Shown here piece by piece: positions 17,863 through 28,847 of a stretch of DNA of 64,000 bases; within the stretch, counting starts at the first letter, position 1, and every line of letters begins with the position of its first letter. A model generated the notes under the pieces. The model had not been told where the DNA came from and ran no database searches. It saw nothing but the letters and a program-made list of their open reading frames with translations. This stretch comes from Streptomyces sp. SAI-135 (lineage in GTDB: Bacteria > Actinomycetota > Actinomycetes > Streptomycetales > Streptomycetaceae): contig NZ_JARXYP010000001.1 of the NCBI RefSeq assembly GCF_029893805.1, forward strand, positions 806,001 through 870,000. The letters run 5' to 3'. The translations under genes were made by a program, and so were the position numbers.

Positions 17863-20800
17863 ATGGCTCGGAGAAACCGCCTGGACGGCGGTGTGCTGGC
17901 TCTGTCTGACAGCACGGCACCTGCGACCGCCGAACTGCGACGCGCGTCGGAGGAGCGGGCGACAGTGGATGAGGGACTGATCCGGCCGCTGCCGGAACTG
18001 CTGAAGGAACACGCGAAGAGGTCACCTTCGCGGGTCGCCTTCGCCGACGACGCGCGGGCCGTCACGTACAAGGATCTTGAGCAGCGCACAGCGCGCCTGG
18101 CCGCGTCACTGGCTCGCATGGGACTACGACGCGGGGACCGGATTGCGATCTGTCTGGGCAACTGCGTGGAGCTGGCGGAAATCCTGCTGGCCGCCGTCAG
18201 GGCAGGAGCGGTCGGTGTGCCGCTCAATCCCCGGTCCTCGGACGCCGAGCTCGCCCACTTCCTCAAGGACAGTGGCGCGTCCGTCCTCGTGACCGACCCC
18301 TCCCAACTGGCCAGGCGGCACCGCTTCGCCCCCGAAGCCGGCAGTCCGCGCATACTGCTCACGGGCGCCGGTCCCGTTCCCCAGGACGCCCCCGAGGGGA
18401 CGGCCCTGTTCCGGAGTGCCGCCACCGACGCCCGCGACGCACCCCGGGACGATCTGGGACTCGACGAGCCGGCCTGGATGCTTTATACGTCCGGCACCAC
18501 GCACCGCCCCAAGGCCGTGGTGTCCACGCAGCGCGCCGCGCTGTGGTCGACGGCCGCGTGCTACGCCCCCCTCTTCGGCCTCTCGTCCCAGGACCGGATT
18601 CTGTGGCCGCTGCCGCTGTCCCACAGCTTCGGGCATTCCTTCGCCGTCCTGGGCGTCACCGCCACCGGTGCAAGCGCGAGACTCATGGCCGAACACCTCC
18701 CGCCCGATGGGCTGTTACGTGAACTCAGCAAACCTCACACGGCCCTGGACGGCCCCTACACCCTCCTCGCCGGAGTACCCGCCACCTACCACCAACTCGT
18801 GGCATCGGCGCACACACCTCTGACGTCCAGCCTGCGCGCCTGCATCGTGGCCGGGGCACCGAGCGCCCCCTCCCTGAGCACGTCCGTGGAGACGCTGCTG
18901 GGAGCACCGCTCCTCAACGCCTACGGCAGCACCGAGACCTGCGGAATGATCGCGGTGATGCGTCTGGATGAACCGCGGCCCGACGGCTCGTGCGGACCGC
19001 CCGTTCCCGGAATGGACGTACGCATCGTGGACCCCGGTCTCGGCACCGACGTCGCGGACGGCGACGAAGGCGAGATATGGGTACGCGGTCCGAGCCTGAT
19101 GAGCGGCTACCACAAGCACACCGAGGAGACCGAGGCCGCGCTCTACGACGGCTGGTACCGCACCGGAGACCTGGGCCGGCGCATCGAGCACGGTCATCTC
19201 GTCGTCACCGGCCGGGTCAGCGAGTTGATCATTCGCGGAGGCGAGAACATCCACCCCGCGGAAATCGAGCAGGTGCTTCTGCGCTGTCCCGGTGTCCGGG
19301 ACGCGGTAGTGGTGGGCCTGCCGCACGAGATCCTCGGTGAAGTACCCGTCGCCCATGTGGTACCGGGACCGGAAGGATTCAACCCCAGCGATGTCCTGGA
19401 TGCCTGCCGCGCGCACCTGGCCGAGTTCAAAGTGCCCGCCGAGATCCGTGAAATCGCGGCTGTCCCCCGCACGGGATCCGGAAAGATCGCCCGCCATGCG
19501 GTCGTCACCACCACGGCCCGGACCACGACAAGTGCCCGTCGGGCCCCTTCCGGCCCCGCGGGCACCGGTGCCGCTCTGCGCCGGCACCTGCTGTCTCTTC
19601 CCCCGCACGCGCGCGAGCGCACACTGCGTGAAGCGGTGCTCGCCGAGACAGCCGCCGTCTGCGGTGACAAAACACACGAGGCCCTCGACAGCGACACCAC
19701 CTTCGCCGATCTCGGGCTCACGTCCGTGGGAGCCGTAACGCTGACCGACCGCCTGGGCGAGGCGACCGGACTGCGGCTCGCGTCGACGCTGGTCTTCGAT
19801 CACCCCACACCGGCCGCACTGACCCGGCAGATCCACAACACCCTCTTCCCCTCGCACACCGACGCCGGACAACGCCCCGCTGCCGACCCCGATACGTCCG
19901 ACCCCGTGGTCATCGTCGCCATGGCCTGCCGCTATCCCGGTGAGGTGAACTCTCCCGACGACCTGTGGGAACTGGTGTCGGCGGGCCGCGACGCGATCAC
20001 CGCATTCCCCACGGACCGCGGCTGGGACCTGGCCGCCCTCTACGACCCGGACCCGGACCGCACAGGCACCTCGTACACCCGCCACGGCGGCTTTCTGCAC
20101 CAGGCCGCGGAGTTCGACCCAGGACTGTTCGGCATATCCCCCCGAGAAGCACTGGCCATGGACCCGCAGCAACGGCTGCTGCTGGAGACGTCGTGGGAAC
20201 TGTGGGAACGGGCCGGCATCGCACCGAGCGCCTTGCGCGACAGCGACACGGGCGTCTTCGTGGGCGTGATGCACGGCGACTATGCCTCCCGCCCCATCGA
20301 CCCGCACGACGTGGAAGCCCACCTGGCCCTCGGTGCGACCGGAAGCGTGGCCTCCGGCCGCGTCTCCTACGTCTATGGCCTGCGCGGACCCGCCATCACG
20401 CTCGACACCGCCTGCTCGTCCTCGCTGGTGGCGCTGCACTGGGCGGCCAAGGCGCTTCGCTCCGGCGAGTGCTCCCTCGCCGTGGCCGGCGGAGTCACCG
20501 TAATGGCGACTCCCAGGGCGTTCACGGCTTTCAGCCGACAACGCACGCTCGCACCCGACGGCCGCTGCAAGTCCTTCTCGTCCGCCGCCGACGGCACCGC
20601 CTGGGCCGAGGGCGTCGGTCTGGTCCTGCTGGAGCGTCTGTCCGACGCCCGACGCCGCGGCCATCCCGTGCTGGCCGTACTGCGCGGGTCCGCCGTCAAC
20701 TCCGACGGCGCCTCCAACGGCCTCACGGCCCCGAACGGCCAGGCCCAACAACGCCTGATCGAGAGCGCGTTGGCCGACGCGGGCCTCCGACCGGGCGACG

Positions 20801-23800
20801 TGGACGTGGTCGAGGCGCACGGCACGGGCACGATGCTCGGCGACCCCATCGAGGCAACGGCCCTGCTGGCCACGTACGGGCAGGGCCGGCCTGCGGACGG
20901 GCCGCCCTTGTGGCTCGGTTCCGTCAAGTCCAACCTCGGGCACACGCAGGCAGCTGCCGGGGTCGCCGGGGTCATCAAGATGGTGCAGGCCATGCGTCAT
21001 GAGGAATTGCCCCGGACGCTTCACGCGCAGAACCCCACGCCAAAGGTCGACTGGTCCACGGGCCACGTAGAACTGCTGGCCGAGCCCCGCCCCTGGCCCG
21101 CGAAGGGCCCCACACCGCGCCGGGCCGGTGTCTCGGCCTTCGGTATCGGCGGGACGAACGCCCACGTGATCCTGGAGGAGGCCCCAGTCCCGCCCGCTGA
21201 CGGTCCTGGCATCGCGGTGACAGCGCCCTGGATTCTCTCCGGCGCCGACGAACAGGCCCTGCGGTCCCAAGCCCGGCGTCTGGCGGACCACTTGGCGGCC
21301 CGTCCTGATCTCTCGGCGTCCGACGTCAGCTTCTCACTGGCGGCATCGAGGTCGGCGCTCACCCACCGTGCGATGGTCGCCGCAGCGGACCGCTCCCGCA
21401 TGACGGCCGCGCTGCATGAGCTGGCCGAGGGCCGCGAGGTCCCGGACTCGGTACGAGCTGTCGCCGACACGAGCCTGCGCACGTCGTTCCTGTTCACCGG
21501 CCAGGGCGCCCAACGTCCCCGCATGGGCGCGCGGCTGCGTACGGTGTTTCCGGTCTTCGCTGCCGCCTTCGACGAGGTCTGTGAGGAGCTGGACGGTCAC
21601 CTCGCTCTGCCGCTGACCGCGGTGCTCTCCGCCGAGGCGGGCTCGCCCGAGGGTGCCCTGCTCAACCGCACAGACTTCACCCAGGCCGGCCTGTTCGCCT
21701 TCGAGGTCGCCGCGTTCCGTCTGCTGGCGTCGTGGGGGGTGTCCGCCGACTTCTTGGTGGGCCACTCCGTGGGGGAGCTGGCCGCCGCCCATGTCGCCGG
21801 TGTTCTGGATCTCTCGGACGCGGCTCGACTCGTCGCCGCGCGAGGCAGGTTGATGCAGGCCCTTCCGGACAACGGGGCAATGGTGGCTCTGCACGCCCCG
21901 GAGGCGGAGGTGCTCAAGGCACTGGCGGACGCCGACGGGCCGGTGGCGATCGCCTCCGTCAATGGCCCGCGCACGGTAGTGATCTCCGGACTGCGGGACG
22001 TGGTGCTGGCGATCGAGGCGGAGTTCAGGCAACGCGGCCGCAGAACCGCCCGCCTGCGCGTCAGCCATGCCTTCCACTCCCCCTTGGTGGAACCGATGCT
22101 CGACGACTTCCGCCGAGTTACGCAAGGGCTGACGTTCCACCCTGCGCGCATACCGGTGATCTCCACCCTGACGGGCCGTCCGACCGAGGCAGATGAGCTG
22201 TGCTCGCCGGAGTACTGGGTCAGGCACGCACGCCAACCGGTCCGCTTCGCCGACGCTGTGCTCTCCCTCGCGGACAAGGGCGTCTCGGCGTGCCTGGAGA
22301 TCGGCCCCGGAACCGGCCTCACCGCCGCCGCCGAGGACTGTCTGAGGGGTGACGGCATCTTCGTCGCCTCGTTCCCCGCCGACGAGCCCGAGCCCGAGGC
22401 CCTCCTCTCGGCAGTGGCGCGGCTCCATGTGCACGGAGCGCGTGTCGACTGGCCCGCGGTGTTCGCTCACACCGGTGCACGGCGGGTGGACCTGCCGACG
22501 TATGCCTTCCACCGGCAGCGGTACTGGCTGCAGGCCTTGCCCACGCCACGTCCCGCTGCGACCGCCGCCGGTCATCCGCTGCTGGAGCCGGGGTTCGCCG
22601 TCCCGGACACCGACCGGACGGTGTTCGCCGGTCGGCTCTCCGCTGCGGCTCAGCCGTGGCTCGCCGATCACACGGTCTCCGGGTCGGCCGTCATTCCTTC
22701 AACGGTGTTCGTGGAGCTGGCCGTGCAGGCGGGCCGCGAGATGGGGTGCGGTGCACTGGACGAGCTCCTCGTCCTCACTCCGCTGCCCCTCCCGCCGACG
22801 GGTGAACTGCGCCTCCAGGTCGTCGTGAGCGCAGCGGACGACGCGGGCCGGCGCCCCGTTGACATCCACGCACGGAGTGACGAACCGGACAGCGCGGACG
22901 GCTCCTGGACCAGGCATGCCACCGGCTTCCTCGGACTGGCCTCTCCTCCCGTGGCGCCCCAGGAATCGGTGTGGCCTCCGGAGGGTGCCACCGGGGTCGA
23001 CCTGGCCGACGCCTACGACACCCTCGCGGACACAGGCCTGGCCTACGGTCCCGCCTTTCGGTGCGTACGGGCGATGTGGCGGCGGGCCGACGAGCTGTTC
23101 GTCGAGGCCCGCCTGCCGGAAGCGGAAAAGGCCGCAGCCGGCGGCTACGGGATCCATCCGGCCCTGCTGGACGCGGCCCTGCACGCTCCCCTGCTCACCG
23201 GGACGGCACCCGATGCAGCCATCCGCGTTCCCTTCTCATGGAACGGCTTCCAGCCCGGCACGACAGGTCCCACGGAGGTCCGGGTACGGATCTCACTCGG
23301 TGCGGCCACGGACACGGTCACAGCAACTCTCGAAACCCCCGACGGCACTCCGGTGGCCCACATCGACTCCATGACGACCCGCGAACTGCCCACCCTCAGT
23401 CGCGACTCGGCCAGGCAAGCCTTGTTGCGCCCCGAGTGGACAGTCATAGCAGGGGAGCACTCCGCCGACACCTCACGCTGGGCCCTCCTGGACAACACCT
23501 CGGACGGCGGGCTGGACCTGTCACGGGTGATCCCTGAGCTGGCGCTCTCCCCTGTGCCCGATCCGCACACCGTCCTCGTCACGGCGGCCGGACCCACGGG
23601 GGACGCCGACCCGCTCACCACCCTGCACCGGCTGACCGACACAGTGCACCGCGCTCTCCAGAGCTGGCAGCACGATCCGCGGACGGCGGGCTCCCAGTTG
23701 GTGGTCGTCACACGCAACGCCACCTCCATGACAGCTGCACCCGACACAGCGGGAGCCGCGGTGTGGGGACTGGTGCGCGCGGCCCAGTCGGAGCTGCCCG

Positions 23801-25947
23801 GGCAGATCGTGCTCGTCGACGTGGACGAGCGACCGGCATCACTACGGCAACTACCCGCGGCCGTTGCCTCGGGAGAACCCCAACTCTCCATCCGCGAAGG
23901 ACGTTTGACGGTACCGCGCCTGACACCGTCCGCCACGGAAGGCACACCCGTGGCACTCCGCCCTGAGGGCACGCTGTTGATCACCGGCGGCACCGGCGCC
24001 CTCGGTGCAGAACTCGCCAGACACCTCGTGAGGTCACATGGCGTGCGCCGCCTGGTGCTGGCCGGACGCCGCGGCCCCGAAGCACCGGGCGCCGCCCAAC
24101 TGCTCGCCGAGTTACTGGAGTTGGGCGCCGAGGTCCGCATCATCGCCTGTGACGTCACCGACCGGGCCGCGCTGGCCGATCTGATCAGCGCGTGTGGACC
24201 GGAGCTGACCGGCGTGGTGCATGCCGCCGGGGTCCTGGACGACGGAGTTCTGGCATCCCTGACACCGCAACGCATGGCGGCGGTGCTGCGTCCGAAGGCA
24301 GACGCGGCGTGGTATCTGCACGAACTGACCAAGGATCTGGACCTGTCGGCCTTCATCTTGTTCTCCTCCGTGTCCGGCCTGCTGGGCCGTGCGGGACAGG
24401 GGAACTACGCCGCGGCGAATTCCTTCCTCGACGCCCTGGCCCACCACCGCACCCGGCTGGGATTGCCTGCCCTCTCCCTCGCGTGGGGGCCTTGGAGCAC
24501 AGAAAGCGGGATGACCGGCACACACCGGCTGACGCCGGACGCACTGCGGCCGCTCACCGTGGATCAGGGGCTCGCCCTGTTCGACGCGGCACTTCGCACG
24601 AGCGAGCCCGTGGTGGTTCCCGCCCTCCTGGACCGGGCCGCCCTCCGTTCCGCCCGGACACATCTGCCACCGCTCCTGCGGGGTCTGGTGCGCCCTGCCA
24701 CATCTCCACCCGGAGCCGGCCACCCGAACTCGGGCGAACGAGAACAGCCAGGCAGCTGGCACAGGCTGCTGGCCGAAGCGTCACCCGCACAGCGCCTGAA
24801 CACTCTGGTGGAGTTGCTCAACACCGATGTGGCGCAAGTACTCGGCTACCCGGACGCCACCTCGCTCCCACAGGGCAGGTCCTACATCGAGCTGGGTTTC
24901 GACTCTCTGACGGCGGTACAGCTCCGTAATCGGCTGAGCGTGGCGCTAGGGCTCAGGCTCCCCGCCACCGTGGTCTTCGAGCATCCGACACCGCAGGAGC
25001 TGGCCCGTCACGTACTCGGTCTGCTGGAGGACGACCTGCCCACGACCACATCACGCGCCGGGCAGCCGGCAGGACGGCGGCCCGCGCAGACCCTGTCCTC
25101 CCTTTACCGGCAAGTCTGCGAGGCAGGCCGGGTGATCGACGCGATGCACATGCTCGTCACGGCGTCCTGGGCCGTCCCGACCTACCAGGCGGCCGACAGC
25201 CGACGACATGCACTGCCGCCGGTGCGGCGTGCGACCGGACCCGGCGAACGCCCGGTGCTCGTCTTCTTCCCGGGCATCCAGCCTGCCCTCGCCGCCCCCG
25301 GCGGCGAATTCGCCCGCTTCCATGCCTGTTTCGAGGGCGAGTGGGACGTCTTCGAGTTTCCGCACCCCGGAATCAGCGCGGGCCACGAACTGCCGGCCGA
25401 TGTGGAGACGCTTGCCCTCACGCACGCCGAGTCGGTGCTGCGGCACCTGGGCGAACGACGCTGCGTGATCGTCGGCGCCAGCACCGGCGGCGCGGTGGCA
25501 CAGGCCGTCACCCAGCGCCTTGAGGCCATGGGCGCGGCTCCCGCCGGGCTGGTGCTGCTGGACACATACCTCATCGACGACGGCAACAGTGACAAGGAGT
25601 GGCTGCTGTCGCTGCCGGCAGTCATCGCACCGCACCTGGGCGGCCACGAGTTCACGGGCGACGAGGACGCCGGCGTCGCGGCATTGGGGGCGTATACCCG
25701 CATGTTCCTCAACTGGAAGCCGCAGCCGGTCGGCGCACCCACCCTGCTGGTGCGCGCCACCGCACCGACCATCGACATGGCTGGGCGCGTTCAAGGCGAC
25801 GAATGGCGAACCTCCTGGCCCCTCCCCCACGCCCAAGTCGACGTCCCCGGCGACCACTTCTCGCTGTGGCAGCAGCACTCTCAGACCACGGCCGCCGCAG
25901 TCAGCGCGTGGATCAAGTCCCTTGTACGTGACGGGGGCGACGAGTGA
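17863..25947 (+). CDS. Single-module type I PKS: CoA ligase-ACP-KS-AT-DH-KR-ACP-TE
   Basis: About 2694 residues, numbered from ATG 17863 (AAGGTGG at 17849-17855; GTG 17860 is the alternative). Acyl-CoA-ligase loader at 30-545 ([10 protein letters not shown] with His for the usual Gly; TGDLGRR; GSGKIAR). ACP1: Ser621 in GLTS. KS 680-1105: Cys851 (DTACSSS), His986, His1027. AT 1207-1490: Ser1302 in GHSVG, and HAFH 1402-1405 predicts malonyl-CoA. DH about 1571-1845: His1603 ([10 protein letters not shown]) and Asp1770. KR to about 2280: [11 protein letters not shown] 2125-2127 (B-type, D-hydroxyl), Ser2171, Tyr2182, Asn2186. ACP2: Ser2348. TE: Ser2540 (GASTG), Asp2567, His2665. All catalytic residues are present. 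Predicted job: activate a carboxylic acid, extend once, reduce and dehydrate, release an enoyl acid or ester. No other biosynthetic gene flanks it. Confidence 0.95.
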   Translation: MARRNRLDGGVLALSDSTAPATAELRRASEERATVDEGLIRPLPELLKEHAKRSPSRVAFADDARAVTYKDLEQRTARLAASLARMGLRRGDRIAICLGNCVELAEILLAAVRAGAVGVPLNPRSSDAELAHFLKDSGASVLVTDPSQLARRHRFAPEAGSPRILLTGAGPVPQDAPEGTALFRSAATDARDAPRDDLGLDEPAWMLYTSGTTHRPKAVVSTQRAALWSTAACYAPLFGLSSQDRILWPLPLSHSFGHSFAVLGVTATGASARLMAEHLPPDGLLRELSKPHTALDGPYTLLAGVPATYHQLVASAHTPLTSSLRACIVAGAPSAPSLSTSVETLLGAPLLNAYGSTETCGMIAVMRLDEPRPDGSCGPPVPGMDVRIVDPGLGTDVADGDEGEIWVRGPSLMSGYHKHTEETEAALYDGWYRTGDLGRRIEHGHLVVTGRVSELIIRGGENIHPAEIEQVLLRCPGVRDAVVVGLPHEILGEVPVAHVVPGPEGFNPSDVLDACRAHLAEFKVPAEIREIAAVPRTGSGKIARHAVVTTTARTTTSARRAPSGPAGTGAALRRHLLSLPPHARERTLREAVLAETAAVCGDKTHEALDSDTTFADLGLTSVGAVTLTDRLGEATGLRLASTLVFDHPTPAALTRQIHNTLFPSHTDAGQRPAADPDTSDPVVIVAMACRYPGEVNSPDDLWELVSAGRDAITAFPTDRGWDLAALYDPDPDRTGTSYTRHGGFLHQAAEFDPGLFGISPREALAMDPQQRLLLETSWELWERAGIAPSALRDSDTGVFVGVMHGDYASRPIDPHDVEAHLALGATGSVASGRVSYVYGLRGPAITLDTACSSSLVALHWAAKALRSGECSLAVAGGVTVMATPRAFTAFSRQRTLAPDGRCKSFSSAADGTAWAEGVGLVLLERLSDARRRGHPVLAVLRGSAVNSDGASNGLTAPNGQAQQRLIESALADAGLRPGDVDVVEAHGTGTMLGDPIEATALLATYGQGRPADGPPLWLGSVKSNLGHTQAAAGVAGVIKMVQAMRHEELPRTLHAQNPTPKVDWSTGHVELLAEPRPWPAKGPTPRRAGVSAFGIGGTNAHVILEEAPVPPADGPGIAVTAPWILSGADEQALRSQARRLADHLAARPDLSASDVSFSLAASRSALTHRAMVAAADRSRMTAALHELAEGREVPDSVRAVADTSLRTSFLFTGQGAQRPRMGARLRTVFPVFAAAFDEVCEELDGHLALPLTAVLSAEAGSPEGALLNRTDFTQAGLFAFEVAAFRLLASWGVSADFLVGHSVGELAAAHVAGVLDLSDAARLVAARGRLMQALPDNGAMVALHAPEAEVLKALADADGPVAIASVNGPRTVVISGLRDVVLAIEAEFRQRGRRTARLRVSHAFHSPLVEPMLDDFRRVTQGLTFHPARIPVISTLTGRPTEADELCSPEYWVRHARQPVRFADAVLSLADKGVSACLEIGPGTGLTAAAEDCLRGDGIFVASFPADEPEPEALLSAVARLHVHGARVDWPAVFAHTGARRVDLPTYAFHRQRYWLQALPTPRPAATAAGHPLLEPGFAVPDTDRTVFAGRLSAAAQPWLADHTVSGSAVIPSTVFVELAVQAGREMGCGALDELLVLTPLPLPPTGELRLQVVVSAADDAGRRPVDIHARSDEPDSADGSWTRHATGFLGLASPPVAPQESVWPPEGATGVDLADAYDTLADTGLAYGPAFRCVRAMWRRADELFVEARLPEAEKAAAGGYGIHPALLDAALHAPLLTGTAPDAAIRVPFSWNGFQPGTTGPTEVRVRISLGAATDTVTATLETPDGTPVAHIDSMTTRELPTLSRDSARQALLRPEWTVIAGEHSADTSRWALLDNTSDGGLDLSRVIPELALSPVPDPHTVLVTAAGPTGDADPLTTLHRLTDTVHRALQSWQHDPRTAGSQLVVVTRNATSMTAAPDTAGAAVWGLVRAAQSELPGQIVLVDVDERPASLRQLPAAVASGEPQLSIREGRLTVPRLTPSATEGTPVALRPEGTLLITGGTGALGAELARHLVRSHGVRRLVLAGRRGPEAPGAAQLLAELLELGAEVRIIACDVTDRAALADLISACGPELTGVVHAAGVLDDGVLASLTPQRMAAVLRPKADAAWYLHELTKDLDLSAFILFSSVSGLLGRAGQGNYAAANSFLDALAHHRTRLGLPALSLAWGPWSTESGMTGTHRLTPDALRPLTVDQGLALFDAALRTSEPVVVPALLDRAALRSARTHLPPLLRGLVRPATSPPGAGHPNSGEREQPGSWHRLLAEASPAQRLNTLVELLNTDVAQVLGYPDATSLPQGRSYIELGFDSLTAVQLRNRLSVALGLRLPATVVFEHPTPQELARHVLGLLEDDLPTTTSRAGQPAGRRPAQTLSSLYRQVCEAGRVIDAMHMLVTASWAVPTYQAADSRRHALPPVRRATGPGERPVLVFFPGIQPALAAPGGEFARFHACFEGEWDVFEFPHPGISAGHELPADVETLALTHAESVLRHLGERRCVIVGASTGGAVAQAVTQRLEAMGAAPAGLVLLDTYLIDDGNSDKEWLLSLPAVIAPHLGGHEFTGDEDAGVAALGAYTRMFLNWKPQPVGAPTLLVRATAPTIDMAGRVQGDEWRTSWPLPHAQVDVPGDHFSLWQQHSQTTAAAVSAWIKSLVRDGGDE

Positions 25948-25998
25948 CCGTACTTCATCCAGCCGGGCGTACCCGCCGTGATTCGCACGGTGACGCCG

Positions 25999-26778
25999 TC
26001 AGACTGCTCCGGTCTCCTCCTCCGCCACCAGGCCCATCTCCGCGTCCCGCGCGACCTCGACCTCGCGGCGCAGCAGCCGGAACCACATGAAGAGCACGAA
26101 GCCGGCGAAGACGAACCACTCGCCGGTGTAGCCGAGGTTCTGGAACGCCTTCAGGTCGAGGCCGGAGCCGGTGGGGGCCCTGGGCGGCACGGCCGTCATC
26201 CCGCTGTCGGCCTTGTCGAGCGTGACCCACGCGTCGTATACGTCGTAGGGCACGAGGTTGACCAGCGACGCGGCGCTGATCGCCCCGGTCTGCCCGGCCG
26301 GCAGACCACCCTGGGCGCTCACCCCGTCGTCGCCGGGCGTCTCGGACCCCTGCAGCGCGCCGGTGACGGTGACCTCACCGGTGGGTGCGACGGGCGCCTT
26401 CGCGACATCGGCGGAACCCGGCAGCCAGCCCCGTACCACGGGCAGCGCCTTGCCGCCGTCGGTGCGCAGCAGCGTCAGGACGTAGAAACCCTGCTTGTCG
26501 TCCAGGTCGCGGTCGGGAACCAGCAGCTGCTTGCCGTACCGCCCGGTCGCGGTAGCCTGTCGGCCGGACGTGGCCTTGTTCACGGGCAACAGCGCACGCA
26601 GCGGGCCGGCCGGCTCGTGCCGATCATTGCTGACCTGTTCGCTTGCCTCGCGGTGGTCCTGCATCCTGTCCTCGAACCGGCTCAGCTGCCACGACCCGAG
26701 AAAAACGCACAAGGGTACGGCGAGCAGCACGAAGATGTTGATCGCCCACCAACGGGATGTCAGCAGAAACCGGTACAC
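25999..26778 (-). CDS. SURF1 family cytochrome oxidase biogenesis protein
   Basis: A membrane protein with two helices: N-terminal (WAINIFVLLAVPLCVFLGSW) and C-terminal (GEWFVFAGFVLFMWFRLL). These flank a soluble domain with the SURF1 motifs GSWQLSRF, PVVRGWLPG and LQGSETPG. SURF1 helps insert heme a and assemble the aa3 oxidase. GTG 26778 gives the usual actinomycete start VYRFLLTSRWW; the frame extends to a TTG at 26832, which is unlikely. It converges on the PKS gene with a 51-bp gap and no obvious terminator. This is a core-type gene inside an accessory area. Confidence 0.88.
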   Translation of the reverse strand: MYRFLLTSRWWAINIFVLLAVPLCVFLGSWQLSRFEDRMQDHREASEQVSNDRHEPAGPLRALLPVNKATSGRQATATGRYGKQLLVPDRDLDDKQGFYVLTLLRTDGGKALPVVRGWLPGSADVAKAPVAPTGEVTVTGALQGSETPGDDGVSAQGGLPAGQTGAISAASLVNLVPYDVYDAWVTLDKADSGMTAVPPRAPTGSGLDLKAFQNLGYTGEWFVFAGFVLFMWFRLLRREVEVARDAEMGLVAEEETGAV

Positions 26779-26844
26779 GCCTTCAACGGTACGGCGCGAC
26801 AAGACGGGGACCCGCGGCGGGGTCAGTGCCAACCGGTCGAGAGG

Positions 26845-28143
26845 TCAGGCGGTCGGCGTCCACCGCTGCGCGGCCGCACCGTTGCAGTCGTAGATCTGCA
26901 GTTGAGTCCCGTCGACCGTGGAGCTGCCCGGGTCGTCGAGGCAACGCCCCGACTGCGGGTTGACCAGAGACGAGTTGGGGCCCGTCACCCAACGCTGCGC
27001 GCCAGAGCCGTTGCACTCCCACAGCTGCACCTTGGTCCTGTTCTCGGTCCCGCTGTTGCTGACGTCGAGGCAGCCGCCCAGCGCGCGAAGGGCGCCACCC
27101 GCGTCCGGTGTGTACGTCCACCGCTGCGCACCTGTGCCGTTGCACCCGTACAACTGCACATGTGTGCCGTTGGCGGTGCCGGAGCCCTGCACGTCGAGAC
27201 ACTTGCCCGCGATCCCTGAACGGAACGCGACGGTGCGGAGTTGGCCTGCGGAGTTGAGGGCGGATTCCACGAGTGACGCCGCTGCCCGCATCCCTGCTTC
27301 ATTGGGGTGGTACGTGGCACGTCCCGCGGCCGGACGGTACGTCTCGACCCACGGGTTCGCGGCGCACGCGTCATGTCCGTGACTGGCGGCGGCCAGATCG
27401 ATCAGGGTCGCCCCTGTGGCGGCGGCCGCGCTGGCGGTGGCGTCTGCCAGGCGCGAGGCGATGCTGCGTTCGAAAGCCGCCTGGTCACCGGTGAGAGGGA
27501 CGCCGGCACACACTCCGGCGTCCGGCAGGAGTGTGAAGTAGTTGACCAGGTAGACATGGGCCTGGGGCGCCCTGCCATGCACCGCGTTGACGATGTTCTG
27601 GATACGACCCGCCAGCGACGGAAACGTCTGGTTGATCGCGTTCTGGTCCACGCTGCCGCAGTTGGTGCCGCCACTGGTCTGACAGGAGTAAGTATTGATG
27701 CTGCCGAGGTAGTTGACGTCGTTGCCGCCGATCGTGACCGTGACCACGCGGGTCGCCGAGGTCACCGCCTGCACCTGCGGCGGCTGTCCGGCCTGGCTGG
27801 TGGTCAATACGTTGGCGGTGGTCGCGCCGCTGCACGAGACATCCGTCAGGTTCGCTCCGGTCTCCCGGGCCACGAGGCTGGCGTAGTTGTTCGCCGATCG
27901 GGCGCACGCTGCGGCGCCAGTGCTCGTCTGCACCGGCGGAATGCCCGGACCCGCCGCGAAGGAACTGCCCATCGCCACCAGGTCGAGTCCCGAGGCGGCA
28001 ACGACAGCGCTGCGGGGCTCGAACGGGGCCTGTGCCCAGGCAGCCGAAGCCGGCACTGCGGCGGCCAACGCCACCGCGGCGGCGCACGCCCCGCGTGCCC
28101 ATGCCCGGAGGTGGACGCCGTTCTTCATGTGCGGACCCGGCAT
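26845..28143 (-). CDS. Secreted SGNH/GDSL esterase with C-terminal ricin-type lectin domain
   Basis: 432 residues. A Sec signal peptide covers residues 1-38 (Arg/His head, Ala-rich core, ASAAWAQA). The SGNH domain follows: Ser61 in MGSSFAAGPG (block I), GGNDVNYLG (block III) and His in TYHPNEAG (block V), resembling actinomycete SEST-type lipases/esterases. From about residue 300 there is a beta-trefoil ricin/CBM13 domain with three repeats, each with a GKCLD/GGCLD-like start and a QRW motif (AQRWTYTP, AQRWVTGP, AQRWTPTA). It is predicted to bind a polysaccharide and deacylate it outside the cell. The start is ATG 28143 with GGAGG six bases upstream. Confidence 0.92.
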   Translation of the reverse strand: MPGPHMKNGVHLRAWARGACAAAVALAAAVPASAAWAQAPFEPRSAVVAASGLDLVAMGSSFAAGPGIPPVQTSTGAAACARSANNYASLVARETGANLTDVSCSGATTANVLTTSQAGQPPQVQAVTSATRVVTVTIGGNDVNYLGSINTYSCQTSGGTNCGSVDQNAINQTFPSLAGRIQNIVNAVHGRAPQAHVYLVNYFTLLPDAGVCAGVPLTGDQAAFERSIASRLADATASAAAATGATLIDLAAASHGHDACAANPWVETYRPAAGRATYHPNEAGMRAAASLVESALNSAGQLRTVAFRSGIAGKCLDVQGSGTANGTHVQLYGCNGTGAQRWTYTPDAGGALRALGGCLDVSNSGTENRTKVQLWECNGSGAQRWVTGPNSSLVNPQSGRCLDDPGSSTVDGTQLQIYDCNGAAAQRWTPTA

Positions 28144-28540
28144 TCGGTTCCTCCCAGAAGTGGGACAGGCATGAGCGAGACGGAGCCCGACTGGGCAACG
28201 TTGTCATAAGGACCCTAACGGGTGTCATGTACTGGGCCAAGAGTGCGAACGCGTCCACGAACCGTCTGGGTCGCGGTGCCAATTGCCGTATGCCTAGGAC
28301 CACGGCTGCCCGGACTCCACCCAGGACCGCCGTGCCGCCGGTCAAGTGGCGAAGGTGTGCGGCGCGCCGAACGAAGCCAGGACCCACATACCGGCTCCGG
28401 CATGGTCGGTACTGCTGCCGTCCTCAACAATCCGGATCATTGTCGGGCCGCCGCTGGTGACTTCACCCGCGGTCGGCGCATTGAAGTGGCCCGCCGCGGC
28501 CATCAGGCCCTGCGCGTCGAGTCCGTCCCGAATCGATGAC
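28144..28540. other. Intergenic, no supported gene
   Basis: About 400 bp upstream of the leftward esterase gene; it should hold that gene's promoter, but no clear -35/-10 pair is seen. Confidence 0.4.
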
Positions 28541-28730
28541 TTGAGCTTCGCCTTGACCAGGTGGATGCCGACGGGCGTGCTCAGGCGCGTGTCCTGGGAG
28601 CGGTCGTACGTCTCGCGTGGTCGGGCACTCGTGCTGGGCCATCCTCGGCGCGGCGGTATGCCGTAGGTCGTGCACCGGCCAGACCATGCCCAGCAGGGCG
28701 TCGGCCCGCGCGAAGGACCGCGCCGTGATC
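28541..28730 (-). pseudogene. Tyrosine recombinase/integrase C-terminal scrap
   Basis: The minus-strand frame contains VHDLRHTAAPRMAQHECPTT then RDVRPLPGHAPEHAR, which follows the pattern of the tyrosine-recombinase box II (LRHTAA...DVQ..LGHA). The N-terminal catalytic Arg region and the final Tyr are not readable, so only a fragment remains. No tRNA or attachment repeat was found next to it. Confidence 0.45.
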
Positions 28731-28847
28731 AGGTCCGCGCACCTCCCAACGCAGCAGGGCGCGCGGATCAAGCGGTGGTCGATCCTGCTCATTCCGTCGC
28801 TCGCCCGCGCCCCGTGCCCCGTCCGTTCGCGCCCCTCTGCTGCACCG

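Noticed and set aside
18715..21291. Very long open frame on the minus strand inside the PKS
   Set aside because: It is the antisense shadow of high-GC coding DNA. Its composition is biased and no family motif appears, while the plus strand encodes intact KS and AT domains.
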